DNA of 64,000 nucleotides. It comes from CAVXFS01 sp963761115 (GTDB lineage: Bacteria > Pseudomonadota > Gammaproteobacteria > Burkholderiales > Gallionellaceae). Every line of letters begins with the position of its first letter. The stretch's first letter is position 1. Of this stretch, positions 1 through 9,165 are shown piece by piece. The stretch spans positions 62,001 to 126,000 of the forward strand of contig CAVXFS010000003.1 in assembly GCA_963761115.1 (NCBI GenBank), written 5' to 3'. The notes under the pieces were generated by a model that saw only the letters and a program-made list of their open reading frames with translations, searched no databases and was not told where the DNA came from. Both the position numbers and the translations under genes were made by a program.

Positions 1-373
1 ACGCATCCTGCTGCGACTTGTTGAAGCGGTGCACCTCGTCCACGAACAGGATGGTGTGGCGACCGCTCTGCTGCAGCGTGAGCTGCGCCTGCGCGATGGC
101 GTCGCGGATATCCTTGACCCCGGACAGCACCGCCGACAGCGGCACGAAATCGGCGTCGAAGGCGGAAGCCATCAGTCGTGCCAGCGTGGTCTTGCCGACA
201 CCGGGGGGCCCCCACAGGATCATCGAGTGCGGCTTGCCGGATTCGAACGCCAGCCGCAGCGGCCGGCCCGGCCCGAGCAGGTGCGACTGGCCGATCACCT
301 GGTCGATGTGCTGCGGCCGCAAGCGCTCGGCCAGCGGTGCGGCGGGCGTACCGGAAGAAAACAAGTCAGACAT
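1..373 (-). CDS. rarA: Replication-associated recombination ATPase RarA (MgsA), N-terminal part
   Basis: The first 124 codons of a clamp-loader-like AAA+ ATPase that acts at stalled replication forks; the rest runs off the left edge. Seen: Walker A GPPGVGKT at residues 55-62, preceded by MILW, and a Walker B ending VDEVHRF near residues 111-117. This is the usual RarA spacing, with the typical opening in which AERLRPQ leads into a VIGQSHL box. The start is the ATG at 371-373, which gives MSDLFSS. It diverges from manC across about 295 bases. The family assignment is secure; only the truncation by the window limits it. Confidence 0.93.
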   Translation of the reverse strand, partial: MSDLFSSGTPAAPLAERLRPQHIDQVIGQSHLLGPGRPLRLAFESGKPHSMILWGPPGVGKTTLARLMASAFDADFVPLSAVLSGVKDIRDAIAQAQLTLQQSGRHTILFVDEVHRFNKSQQDA

Positions 374-668
374 ATTCGCTATACCGCCTATTCGATCTGT
401 CCCGGGAAACAGCTGGCATCTTGTTGCAGGTGCCAGCTTGCAGGAGAAGTGCATTGTACCTAACGAGGCCATGCAACGGCGGCATCGGCTGCAACCTATA
501 TGGTTCCCTTTGCATAAGCTATAATTTGCCGTCCCACAGGCCATTGCCTGATGTGATGGTACGGTTGTCTGTGGCGGACCTGCATTACGTTCAGGCGGTA
601 TTCCTCTCGCATTCGGGCAGCAGCGTGTTTGGATTTGAACGACTATTGAAAACAGGATAAGGATATCG
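374..668. other. Intergenic region between rarA and manC, with a hairpin
   Basis: 295 bases without a convincing gene. An 8-bp inverted repeat, AGCTGGCA (411-418) and TGCCAGCT (431-438), sits 38 bases upstream of the rarA start and could be an operator or a hairpin in the rarA leader. A TATAAT at 520-525 is a possible -10 element for manC, but I see no good -35 at the right distance. The open frames here have no recognisable family. Confidence 0.4.
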
Positions 669-2085
669 ATGCGACTAATCCCGGTAATTCTTTGCGGCGG
701 AGCAGGTTCCAGGCTGTGGCCGGTTTCCCGCGAGTTGCATCCCAAGCCGTTCATACGCCTGGCAGATGGCCAAAGCCTGTTGCAGAAGGCCTTTCTGCGC
801 GGCGCCACCTTGCCCGGGGTCGAAGAAGTGCTGACGGTGACCAACCGCGAATTGTTCTTCAAGACCGAAGAAGAGTTCCGCGAGGTCAATGCGACTGAAG
901 CTTTCACCTCGTTCATCCTGGAACCGTTCGGCAGGAATACCGCCGCCGCCATCGCTGCCGCGGCGGTGCACGTAGCCTCAGCTCATGGCGACCAGACACT
1001 GATGCTGGTATTGCCCGCCGACCACCTTATCACCGACCAGGCCGCGTTCCAGCGTGCCGTTGTCGCAGGCATGCGAGCTGGCCAGAAAAGGCTCGCTGGT
1101 CACCTTCGGCATACGGCCCGATGCGCCCGAAACCGGCTATGGCTATATCGAAGCGGACAACAACACGGTACTGCGTTTCGTCGAGAAGCCCTCGCTGGAA
1201 AACGCCCAGGAATACCTGGACTCGGGAAGATTCCTGTGGAATTCCGGCATGTTCTGTTTTACCGCCGGAGCATTGTTGCAAGCCATGGAGCAATACTGTG
1301 CGGACATCGTCAATGCCACCCGTGACTGTATCGCAGCGTCGAGGGTAGCCAAGGGCAAAGGATTTTCCCAGACCGAACTCGATGGCGGCAAGTTTGCCCT
1401 GGTACCGGAAAATTCCATCGACTATGCGGTGATGGAAAAATCCGACCGGGTCGCGGTCGTGGCGTGCGACATCGGCTGGAGCGACATCGGCTCGTGGAGC
1501 GCGCTGAGCGACATGGCCAAGCCCGACAGCGACGGCAACCACATCCAGGGCGAGGCGTTGCTGCACGACACGCGCAACTGCTACATCCAGAGCGACGAAC
1601 GCATGGTCGGCGCGGTCGGCGTCGACAACCTGGTGATCATCGACACGCCGGATGCATTGCTGGTGGCCGATCGCTCGCGCACCCAGGACGTGCGGCACCT
1701 GTATTCCAAACTGAAAGCGCTGGGTCACGAGGCCTATAAACTGCATCGCACCGTGCACCGTCCCTGGGGCTCCTATACCGTGCTGGAGGAAGGCCCGCGC
1801 TTCAAGATCAAGCGCATCGCGGTCAAGCCCGGCGCCAGCCTGAGCCTGCAGATGCACCATCACCGCAGCGAGCACTGGATCGTGGTCAGCGGCACCGCGA
1901 AGGTCGTGAACGGCGACCGGGAATTCCTTATCGCCACTGACGAATCGACCTATATTCCCGCCGGCCATCATCACCGCCTGAGCAATCCCGGCGTGGTAGA
2001 CCTGGCCATCATCGAGGTGCAGACCGGCGAATATCTGGGCGAGGACGATATCGTCAGGCTCGATGACAAATACGGACGTTCCTGA
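669..2085 (+). pseudogene. manC: Mannose-1-phosphate guanylyltransferase / mannose-6-phosphate isomerase, single frameshift
   Basis: A bifunctional type II phosphomannose isomerase/GDP-mannose pyrophosphorylase supplying GDP-mannose for surface polysaccharide. Seen: the nucleotidyltransferase signature GGAGSRLWPVSRELHPKPF from residue 10, a downstream FVEKPS box and CDIGWSDIGSW, then a C-terminal cupin domain with MHHHRSEHW. The frame breaks at base 1068: after codon 1065-1067 one extra G shifts frame, and skipping it joins ...AFQRAVVA to ACELARKGSLVTF as in the family. The rejoined protein would be 471 residues, the normal length, and both halves are well conserved. So this is either a recent lesion or a one-base sequence error. 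Start ATG 669, with AAGGA about 7 bases upstream. Confidence 0.88.
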
Positions 2086-2168
2086 CTTTTGTTTCCGCCA
2101 TTGCAAGAAACGCGTGTCGCTTCCACTGACACGGCGCAGACCAGCAAGCTGATACCGCCCAGGCACCC

Positions 2169-3446
2169 ATGACGATCTGGCGACAACTGTTCACCCGGCA
2201 CATGCTGATCTGCGTGTTCACCGGTTTCTCTTCCGGCCTGCCGCTGTACCTGCTGTTCAACCTGGTGCCGGCGTGGCTGCGCAGCGAACAGGTCGACCTG
2301 AAGACCATCGGCCTGTTCGCGCTGATCCAGTTCCCCTACACCTGGAAGTTCCTGTGGTCGCCGCTGCTCGACCGCTACGTGGTGCCCGCCTTCGGCCGCC
2401 GGCGCGGCTGGATGCTGCTGACCCAGGTCGGCCTGCTGGTAGTGATCGCCTCGATGGGCGCGTTCTCGCCGCAAAGCGATCTGAAAGAGATCGCCTGGAT
2501 CGCCACGTTGCTGGCGTTCCTTTCCGCCACCCAGGACATCGTGCTCGATGCCTATCGGCGCGAACTGCTGAGTGATCCGGAACTGGGGCTGGGCAATGCG
2601 GTGCACGTAAATGCCTACCGCATCGCCGGGCTGGTGCCCGGCTCGCTGTCGCTGATCCTCGCGGATTTCCTGCCCTGGAACCTGGTGTTCATCGTCACCG
2701 CCCTGTTCATGCTGCCCGGCATGGCGATGACGCTGATGGTGAAGGAGCCGCATCGCGCCGCGCCGCCAAGGACCTTGCGCGAGGCGGTGGTCGAACCGTT
2801 CCACGAATTCATCACGCGCCGCGGCTGGAACAGCGCGCTGCTGATCCTTGCCTTCCTGTTCTTCTACAAACTCGGCGACAGCATGTGCACCGCGCTGGCC
2901 ACGCCGTTCTACCTGGACATGGGTTTCTCCAAGACGCAGATCGGGCTGATCGCCAAGAACGCCGGTCTGTGGCCTGCCGTGATCGGCGGCATGCTCGGCG
3001 GCCTGTGGATGGTGAGGATCGGCATCAACCGCGCGCTGTGGCTGTTCGGTGTGGTGCAGGTGCTGTCGATCTTCGGCTTCGCCTGGCTGGCATCGAAGGG
3101 CCATCACGCTGACATCACCTCTGTCGAACTCACCCAGCTGGCCATCGTGATCGGCCTCGAGGCCCTCGGCGTGGGGCTGGGCACCGTCGCCTTCGTCGCC
3201 TTCATCGCGCGCTCCACCCACCCGGCGTACACCGCCACCCAGTTCGCGCTGTTCACCAGCCTGATGGCGGTGCCGCGCACCTTCGCCAATGCCGCCACCG
3301 GCTGGCTGGTGGAGATGTTGGGCTGGACGCAATTCTTCCTGCTGTGCGCAGCATTGGCGCTGCCGGGCATGCTGTTGCTGCTGAAAGTCGCGCCCTGGCG
3401 CGAAACACCATTCGACTCGGTGGAGCCGGCACTGGATGAAAAATGA
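2169..3446 (+). CDS. ampG: AmpG-like major facilitator permease (muropeptide import)
   Basis: A 425-residue integral membrane protein with about twelve hydrophobic segments. AmpG imports GlcNAc-anhydroMurNAc peptides from the periplasm for cell-wall recycling. Seen: the N-terminal GFSSGLPLYLLF segment, KFLWSPLLDRY and the GRRRGWM loop between helices 2 and 3, and the TQDIVLDAYRREL segment, all typical of AmpG-type carriers. Length is within the family range. It follows manC by 83 bases on the same strand and may be co-transcribed. Substrate is inferred from family; related MFS carriers exist, so muropeptide specificity is likely rather than proven. Confidence 0.85.
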   Translation: MTIWRQLFTRHMLICVFTGFSSGLPLYLLFNLVPAWLRSEQVDLKTIGLFALIQFPYTWKFLWSPLLDRYVVPAFGRRRGWMLLTQVGLLVVIASMGAFSPQSDLKEIAWIATLLAFLSATQDIVLDAYRRELLSDPELGLGNAVHVNAYRIAGLVPGSLSLILADFLPWNLVFIVTALFMLPGMAMTLMVKEPHRAAPPRTLREAVVEPFHEFITRRGWNSALLILAFLFFYKLGDSMCTALATPFYLDMGFSKTQIGLIAKNAGLWPAVIGGMLGGLWMVRIGINRALWLFGVVQVLSIFGFAWLASKGHHADITSVELTQLAIVIGLEALGVGLGTVAFVAFIARSTHPAYTATQFALFTSLMAVPRTFANAATGWLVEMLGWTQFFLLCAALALPGMLLLLKVAPWRETPFDSVEPALDEK

Positions 3447-3596
3447 TAATCATGCCGGAAAGCATCGCTGTGTATTGCGCCTGCCGGCATTTTTTTCACC
3501 GCACGCAACCGTGACGTTGCATAATGGTTTCGGTCGCAGGTGCCAACTTGCCAACAGGTTTTGTTAAATAAATCGACATTTCGCGAGGTGTGAATC

Positions 3597-4349
3597 GTGT
3601 TCTATGGAATCCCCCCAGGCAGGGAAAAAGAGCTGCAGAAGGCCCTGTCCACCATCGAGGATATGTACAAGGAGTTGTTCTATTGCAATGACATGATCAT
3701 CTGCCTGGGACGCAACCTGTCATTCCGCAACGACCAGAAATTCATTTCCAGCTTCTATGATTCGGTCACCAACAAACAGGAGCACAGCCTCATCTGGCGC
3801 TTGCATACGCTCGTCTGGGCGGCAAAGAATGCCTTGCATATCGAAGGCGATTTCGTCGAATGCGGCGTGTTCAAGGGTTTCTGCTCGACGGTATTGTTCA
3901 AGTATCTCGACTTTCAGGACCTGCCCCGCAAGGGCTACCTGTATGACACCTTCGAGGGCCTGCCGGAGAAGACCTCGACCGAGGAGGAAAGACGCGCATG
4001 GGACTACACCAGGTATGACTCCGAGGCTATCTACAAGGGCGTGCTGGAAAAGTTCTCCCGCTATGAAAACGTGGCGATCGTGCGCGGCATCGTGCCGGAC
4101 TCTTTCGAGATCGCCGTCCCGGACAAGATCGCCTTCCTGCATATCGACATGAACTCCGAGCAAGCCGAGATGCTGGCACTGCAACACCTGTTCGACCGGG
4201 TCACGCCCGGCGGCATGATCGTATTCGACGACTTTGGCTGGAGCTGTAACGTGAACCAGATGCGCTCCGAATTGGCATTCATGAATGAGCGCGGCCATGC
4301 TGTGCTGGAACTGCCAACGGGCCAGGGCGTGGTGATCAAGCACGCCTGA
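3597..4349 (+). CDS. TylF/MycF-type SAM-dependent O-methyltransferase
   Basis: A 250-residue protein of the macrocin O-methyltransferase (TylF) family, which methylates sugar hydroxyls. Seen: a SAM-binding start VECGVFKGFCS near residue 85, a YLYDTFEGLPEKT segment, HIDMNSEQAE and the acidic VFDDFGW motif that in the family binds the divalent metal. The start is GTG 3597, because a stop lies two codons upstream; a GAGG-like site precedes it by about 9 bases. It lies alone between ampG and a TrpB2 gene. Such enzymes outside antibiotic clusters often decorate cell-surface glycans, which would fit the nearby GDP-mannose gene; this is inference. Confidence 0.8.
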   Translation: MFYGIPPGREKELQKALSTIEDMYKELFYCNDMIICLGRNLSFRNDQKFISSFYDSVTNKQEHSLIWRLHTLVWAAKNALHIEGDFVECGVFKGFCSTVLFKYLDFQDLPRKGYLYDTFEGLPEKTSTEEERRAWDYTRYDSEAIYKGVLEKFSRYENVAIVRGIVPDSFEIAVPDKIAFLHIDMNSEQAEMLALQHLFDRVTPGGMIVFDDFGWSCNVNQMRSELAFMNERGHAVLELPTGQGVVIKHA

Positions 4350-4500
4350 CCGGCACAAATCTTCTGCAAGCTTGCATTGGACCGATTCCTGTTCAAACGC
4401 AGGCGAGATACCGGGCCGGTTTATGCTGGATGCCCCCTGTCTGCTATGCTAGATTTCATTCCTGATACCTGACGATGACGATTTGATCGAGGAGAACGCC

Positions 4501-5856
4501 ATGCCGCAATTCAAGTATATCCTGCAGGAAACCGATATCCCGACCCACTGGTACAACGTGGTGGCCGACATGCCGAATCCGCCCGCACCGGTGCTGGGAC
4601 CTGACGGCAAGCCGATCGGCCCGGAGGCGCTGGCGCCGATCTTTCCAATGAGCCTGATCATGCAGGAGGTGTCTGCCGAGCGCTGGATCCCGATACCCGA
4701 TGCGGTGCGCGAGGCTTATGCCATGTACCGGCCCACGCCGTTGTTCCGCGCGCATCGACTGGAAGCGGCGCTGGGCACACCGGCACAGATCTATTACAAA
4801 TACGAAGGCGTATCCCCGGCAGGCTCGCACAAAGTGAATACCTCCATCCCGCAGGCGTATTTCAACAAGGAAGCGGGCATCAAGCGCATCGCCACCGAGA
4901 CCGGCGCGGGGCAGTGGGGTTGTGCGATGGCCCTGGCCGGGCAGATGTTCGGGCTGGAAGTATGCGTGTACATGGTGAAGATCAGCTATCAGCAGAAGCC
5001 GTACCGCCGTTCGATGATGCACACCTGGGGCGCGCAGGTATTCGCCAGTCCTTCAATGGAAACCAATACCGGACGCGCTGCCCTGGCCGCCGATCCGGAC
5101 AATCCCGGCTCGCTCGGGCTTGCCATCTCCGAAGCGGTGGAAGATGCCGCCAATCGCGCCGACACCAATTACGCGCTGGGTTCGGTGCTCAACCATGTGC
5201 TGCTGCACCAGAGTGTCATCGGGCTGGAGGCGAAGAAACAATTCGAGATGGCGGGCGAATATCCGGACATGATATTCGCGCCCTGCGGCGGCGGCTCGAA
5301 TTTCGGCGGCGTGGCGTTCCCGTTCTTCGCCGACAAGGCCTGCGGCAAGAACGTACGCCTGGTGGCGGTGGAACCATCATCCTGCCCGACGCTGACGCGC
5401 GGGCAGTATGCCTACGATTTTGGCGATACCGCGAAACTCACCCCCTTGCTCAAGATGTACACGCTGGGCCACGATTTCATGCCGCCGGGCATCCATGCCG
5501 GCGGGCTGCGCTACCACGGCGATTCGGCACTGGTCTCGCAGCTTTACCACGAGAAGCTGATCGAAGCGGTGGCGGTGCATCAAGTCGCGACATTCCAGGC
5601 GGGGGTAACCTTTGCCCGTGCCGAGGGCATCATTCCGGCGCCGGAATCCAGCCATGCGATCTGTGCCTGCATCGACGAGGCGCTGCGCTGCAAGAAATCC
5701 GGCGAGCCAAAAACGTTATTCTTCAATCTCTCCGGCCACGGCCATTTCGACATGGCGGCATACGATAAATATTTTTCCGGGGAACTGGAGGATTTCGCGC
5801 ATCCGGAGGAGGCACTACAGGCCGCGCTCGCCAATCTGCCGAAAGTTGCGGCATAA
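4501..5856 (+). CDS. trpB2: TrpB2-type tryptophan synthase beta-like PLP enzyme
   Basis: A 451-residue fold-type II PLP enzyme of the TrpB2 group, which makes tryptophan from indole and serine, usually without a tight TrpA partner. Seen: the PLP lysine in GSHKVN (Lys111), the ETGAGQWG active-site loop near 133, and the phosphate-binding CGGGSNFGG at 262-270. The N-terminal extension and internal insertions distinguish it from TrpB1. No trpA lies beside it. The start is ATG 4501 because GAGGAG lies 7 bases upstream; a TTG at 4483 would place that site inside the gene. It is 23 bases from the next gene. Confidence 0.9.
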   Translation: MPQFKYILQETDIPTHWYNVVADMPNPPAPVLGPDGKPIGPEALAPIFPMSLIMQEVSAERWIPIPDAVREAYAMYRPTPLFRAHRLEAALGTPAQIYYKYEGVSPAGSHKVNTSIPQAYFNKEAGIKRIATETGAGQWGCAMALAGQMFGLEVCVYMVKISYQQKPYRRSMMHTWGAQVFASPSMETNTGRAALAADPDNPGSLGLAISEAVEDAANRADTNYALGSVLNHVLLHQSVIGLEAKKQFEMAGEYPDMIFAPCGGGSNFGGVAFPFFADKACGKNVRLVAVEPSSCPTLTRGQYAYDFGDTAKLTPLLKMYTLGHDFMPPGIHAGGLRYHGDSALVSQLYHEKLIEAVAVHQVATFQAGVTFARAEGIIPAPESSHAICACIDEALRCKKSGEPKTLFFNLSGHGHFDMAAYDKYFSGELEDFAHPEEALQAALANLPKVAA

Positions 5857-5879
5857 GCACTTATAGCCAGGGAGCCCCG

Positions 5880-8276
5880 GTGGCAAACAGCAGCACAGGA
5901 GCGGTTTCGACTGTCAACCTGATCCAGACAGCGCTCGGACATCATCAGGCCGGGCGCCTGGCGCAGGCGGAAGCGCTCTATCGCCAGGTGCTCCAGCTCG
6001 ATCCCGGGCAGCCGGATGCCTTGAACCTGCTGGGCGCGATAGCACTGCAGTCGGGCAAGCGACAAGCGGCGGCTGATCTATTCGGTCGCGCGATCAAGGC
6101 CAGGCCAGCTGAGCCGGTTTTTCACAACAACCTCGGACTGTCGCTCAAGGATCTGGACAAACTGGACCAGGCGGCAGCCAGTTACCGCAAGGCCATCTCG
6201 CTCAATCCGGACTATCTCGAGGCGCACTACAATCTGGGCAACGTGTTGCAGATACAGGGCAAGCCGGATGAAGCCAGCGCCAGTTACCGCAAGGCGCTTG
6301 CCCTGAAACCGGATTATGCCGAGGCACACGGCAATCTGGGCAGCGCGTTGCAGGCGCAGGGCAAACTGGACGAAGCCTGCGCCAGCTACCGCAAGGCCAT
6401 CTCGCTCAGGCCTGATTTTGTCGAAGCGCATGGCAATCTGGGCAATGCGTTACAGGAGCAGGGCAAGCCGGATGAAGCCAGCGCCAGCTACCTGAGGGCA
6501 CTTGCGCTGAAACCGGATTATTTCAAGGCGCGCGGCAATCTTGGCAAGCTGTTGCAGGAGCAGGACAGGTTCGACGAAGCGATCGATTGTTACCGCCAGG
6601 CGCTTGCGCTCAAGCCGGACTTGGCCGAAATGCATTTCAATCTGGGTAGCGCACTGCGTGGCAAAGGTCTGCTGGCTGAATCCATCGCCAGTTACCGCCG
6701 GGCGCTTGCGCTCAAACCTGACTTTGCCGAAGCGCTTACCGGTCTGGGCATCGCCTTGACCCGGCAGGGAGAACTGGAACAATCGGTAGCCTGTTTCCGC
6801 CAGGCGCTGTCGATCAATCCGGATTCTGCCGAAGCGCATGACGGACTGGGTAATGCCTTGCGGTCTCAAGGCAAGCTGCAGGAGGCGATCGCCAGCTTTC
6901 ATGCCGCCTTGTCTCTTCGGCCAGGTTTTGCCAAGACCTACAATAATCTCGGCTTTGCCCATCAACTCCAGGGCGATCTGGATATGGCGATAGACTGCTT
7001 TCGCCAGGCCCTGTCGATCACTCCTAACATGGTCGAGGCGCACAGCAACCTGCTGTTTTCCATGACCCATCATCCCGCATGCAAACCCCCGGAATATCTT
7101 GCAGAGGCACGTCGATTTGGCAGCATGGTGCGCGCACGGGCCCAGCCATATACCGAATGGGAATGTGCGCCAGTGCGGGGCAAGGCACTGCGGGTCGGAC
7201 TGGTTTCGGGCGACCTGCGCGCGCACCCGGTGGGATTTTTTCTGGAGAACATCCTTGCGCACCTGGATCCTGCGCGCGTGGAATTGTTCGCCTACGTTTC
7301 GAATCGCATGGAGGATGCGCTCAGCGCGCGGATCAAGCCGCACTTTGCCGCATGGACGATCATTGCGGACCTGAAAGATGCCGCCGCCGCGCAAAAGATC
7401 CATGCCGACGGCATCCACATCCTGATCGACCTGGCAGGACACACCGGCTACAACCGCCTGCCGCTGTTTGCCTGGAAACCCGCGCCGGTACAGTTGAGCT
7501 GGCTGGGCTATTGGGCATCCACAGGTGTGCCCGGCATGGATTATCTGCTGGCGGACAAGGTATCGGCGCCGGAGTCGCATCAGTCGGACTTCTCTGAAGC
7601 GCTACGCTACCTGCCCGACACCCGGCTGTGTTTTTCTGCGCCTGCCGATGACACCCGGATCGCGATTTCATCGCCGCCGGCGATGCGCAACGGTTACATC
7701 ACCTTCGGCACCTTCCAGAAACTTGCCAAGATAAACGACCGCGTGCTGGCCTTGTGGGGCCGCGTGCTCGATGCATTGCCGGGCGCCAGACTGAGGATTC
7801 AAAACAAGCAGATGGACTGCCTGGAAACGCGCAAGCAGTTGCAGCGCCGGCTGGTCCGTTGCGGCATCGACCCGGCGCGGGTGATGCTGGAAAGCAGTGT
7901 GCCAAGGGAAAGTTACCTGGCCGCTTACGCCACCATAGACATGATTCTGGACACGTTCCCGTTTCCGGGCGGCACCACCACTTGCGATGCCTTGTGGATG
8001 GGCGTGCCCACGCTGACGCTGGCAGGGGAATCGCTGGTTGGCCGCCAGGGCATGAGCATGCTGGCTTGTGTGGGACTGCAGGACTGGATCGCTGCCGATG
8101 AAACGGATTTTTTGACCCGGGCCGTGGCGCATGCAAGCGACTTGGAGCGGCTGGCACAACTGCGCGCGAACCTGCGACAACAAGCCCTGGATTCACCCTT
8201 GTTCGATGGTGCCAGATTTGCTTTGCATCTGGAAAATGCGTTGCATGACATCTGGCATTCACGCGGGTTGGACTGA
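5880..8276 (+). CDS. TPR-repeat O-linked GlcNAc transferase-like protein (SPINDLY/GT41)
   Basis: A 798-residue cytoplasmic-type protein. Residues about 12-395 are roughly eleven 34-residue TPR units (repeating ALALKPDYAEAHGNLG-like blocks; the DNA is tandemly repetitive at about 102 bases). Residues about 430-798 form a GT41 glycosyltransferase domain: VGLVSGDLRAHPVGFFLE, the HILIDLAGHTGYNRL block, LSWLGYWASTGVPGMDY and the donor-site FPFPGGTTTCDALWMGVP. Family members transfer sugars to Ser/Thr or, in some bacteria, Asn of proteins. The target here is unknown. Start GTG 5880, with AGGGAG 5 bases upstream. Frequent in betaproteobacteria next to glycan genes; here it ends a rightward group and converges on xth. 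Confidence 0.88.
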   Translation: MANSSTGAVSTVNLIQTALGHHQAGRLAQAEALYRQVLQLDPGQPDALNLLGAIALQSGKRQAAADLFGRAIKARPAEPVFHNNLGLSLKDLDKLDQAAASYRKAISLNPDYLEAHYNLGNVLQIQGKPDEASASYRKALALKPDYAEAHGNLGSALQAQGKLDEACASYRKAISLRPDFVEAHGNLGNALQEQGKPDEASASYLRALALKPDYFKARGNLGKLLQEQDRFDEAIDCYRQALALKPDLAEMHFNLGSALRGKGLLAESIASYRRALALKPDFAEALTGLGIALTRQGELEQSVACFRQALSINPDSAEAHDGLGNALRSQGKLQEAIASFHAALSLRPGFAKTYNNLGFAHQLQGDLDMAIDCFRQALSITPNMVEAHSNLLFSMTHHPACKPPEYLAEARRFGSMVRARAQPYTEWECAPVRGKALRVGLVSGDLRAHPVGFFLENILAHLDPARVELFAYVSNRMEDALSARIKPHFAAWTIIADLKDAAAAQKIHADGIHILIDLAGHTGYNRLPLFAWKPAPVQLSWLGYWASTGVPGMDYLLADKVSAPESHQSDFSEALRYLPDTRLCFSAPADDTRIAISSPPAMRNGYITFGTFQKLAKINDRVLALWGRVLDALPGARLRIQNKQMDCLETRKQLQRRLVRCGIDPARVMLESSVPRESYLAAYATIDMILDTFPFPGGTTTCDALWMGVPTLTLAGESLVGRQGMSMLACVGLQDWIAADETDFLTRAVAHASDLERLAQLRANLRQQALDSPLFDGARFALHLENALHDIWHSRGLD

Positions 8277-8323
8277 CAACGGCAGCCCAACATTTCCCGG
8301 TGCCACTGCGTTCATAATAGGTC

Positions 8324-9100
8324 TCAAGCGAACGGCTTGTCGTAGTCCACCATCAACGGCGCGTGGTCGCTGAAGCGCTGTTCGCGGTAGATGCCGGTCG
8401 AGCGCGCCAGTTGCGCGATGCCCGGCGTGGCGATCTGGTAATCGATGCGCCAACCGACATCCTTCGCCCAGGCCTGTCCCCGGTTCGACCACCAGGTATA
8501 GGCTTCCAGTTGCGGATGCAGTTGGCGGAACACGTCGACGAAGCCGACCTCGTCGAACAGTGCAGTAAGCCAGGCACGCTCTTCCGGCAGGAAGCCGGAA
8601 TTGTTCCGGTTTCCGCGCCAGTTTTTCAGGTCCTTTTCGGTATGCGCGATATTCCAGTCGCCGCAGATGATCACTTCGCGCATGCCATTGCGCAATTCCA
8701 GGAGTCGAGGCATGAAGGCTTCCATGAACCTGAATTTGACTGCCTGGCGTTCCTCGCCGCTGGATCCGGACGGCAGGTACAGCGAGACGACGCTGAGCTT
8801 GCCGAATTGTGCTTCCAGATAGCGTCCTTCGCTGTCGAATTCCACGATCCCCAGCCCTTCGATCACCTTGTCCGGCTTGCGCCTGGAGTAGATGCCGACA
8901 CCGCTGTAGCCTTTCTTTTCGGCGTAGTGGAAATAGCCATGAAATCCTTGCGGGGCAAGCATCTCCGCCGTCATGTCGGCGGCTTGCGCCTTGAGTTCCT
9001 GCACGCAGACGATGTCGGCCTGCTGCAACTGCAGCCACGGGAAAAATCCCTTGGCGGTGGCGGAGCGGATGCCATTCAGGTTGAGGGTAATTATGCGCAT
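8324..9100 (-). CDS. xth: Exodeoxyribonuclease III (AP endonuclease)
   Basis: A 258-residue EEP-superfamily nuclease that cuts DNA at abasic sites and trims 3' ends in base-excision repair. Seen: metal-binding Glu35 in VQELKAQ, the catalytic GDWNIAHTE with Asp148 and Asn150, and the terminal SDH pair at Asp245-His246. Length and motif order match Xth. The start ATG lies at 9098-9100 (MRIITLNLNG), the conserved N-terminus. It is divergent from pyrE with only about 65 bases between the likely start codons, so the two promoters overlap. Confidence 0.95.
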   Translation of the reverse strand: MRIITLNLNGIRSATAKGFFPWLQLQQADIVCVQELKAQAADMTAEMLAPQGFHGYFHYAEKKGYSGVGIYSRRKPDKVIEGLGIVEFDSEGRYLEAQFGKLSVVSLYLPSGSSGEERQAVKFRFMEAFMPRLLELRNGMREVIICGDWNIAHTEKDLKNWRGNRNNSGFLPEERAWLTALFDEVGFVDVFRQLHPQLEAYTWWSNRGQAWAKDVGWRIDYQIATPGIAQLARSTGIYREQRFSDHAPLMVDYDKPFA

Positions 9101-9127
9101 AAGTCATCACGGAGCAAATGCGCGCAT

Positions 9128-9133
9128 TATAAT
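9128..9133 (+). promoter_or_regulatory. Candidate -10 element of pyrE (TATAAT)
   Basis: A perfect TATAAT in the short xth-pyrE gap. A start about 7 bases downstream (near 9140) would leave either an almost leaderless message for the ATG at 9142 or a 25-base leader for the ATG at 9166. No good -35 is visible 16-18 bases upstream. Confidence 0.45.
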
Positions 9134-9165
9134 GGTGGTTCATGCAACCCCCGATGGTTTCCTCC

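Noticed and set aside
411..426. A TGGCAT-like string that could be a sigma-54 site near manC
   Set aside because: GG and GC are nine bases apart, not ten, and the distance to manC is large.
1054..1085. Programmed frameshifting to explain manC
   Set aside because: No slippery sequence or downstream pseudoknot is evident, and the family does not use it.
1971..3332. A 453-residue minus-strand open frame over ampG
   Set aside because: His/Gln/Arg-rich translation typical of antisense GC-rich sequence; the plus-strand permease is clear.
5900..7050. Tandem repeats that could be taken for a CRISPR array
   Set aside because: Units of about 102 bases encode TPRs in one open frame, with no constant repeat and variable spacers.
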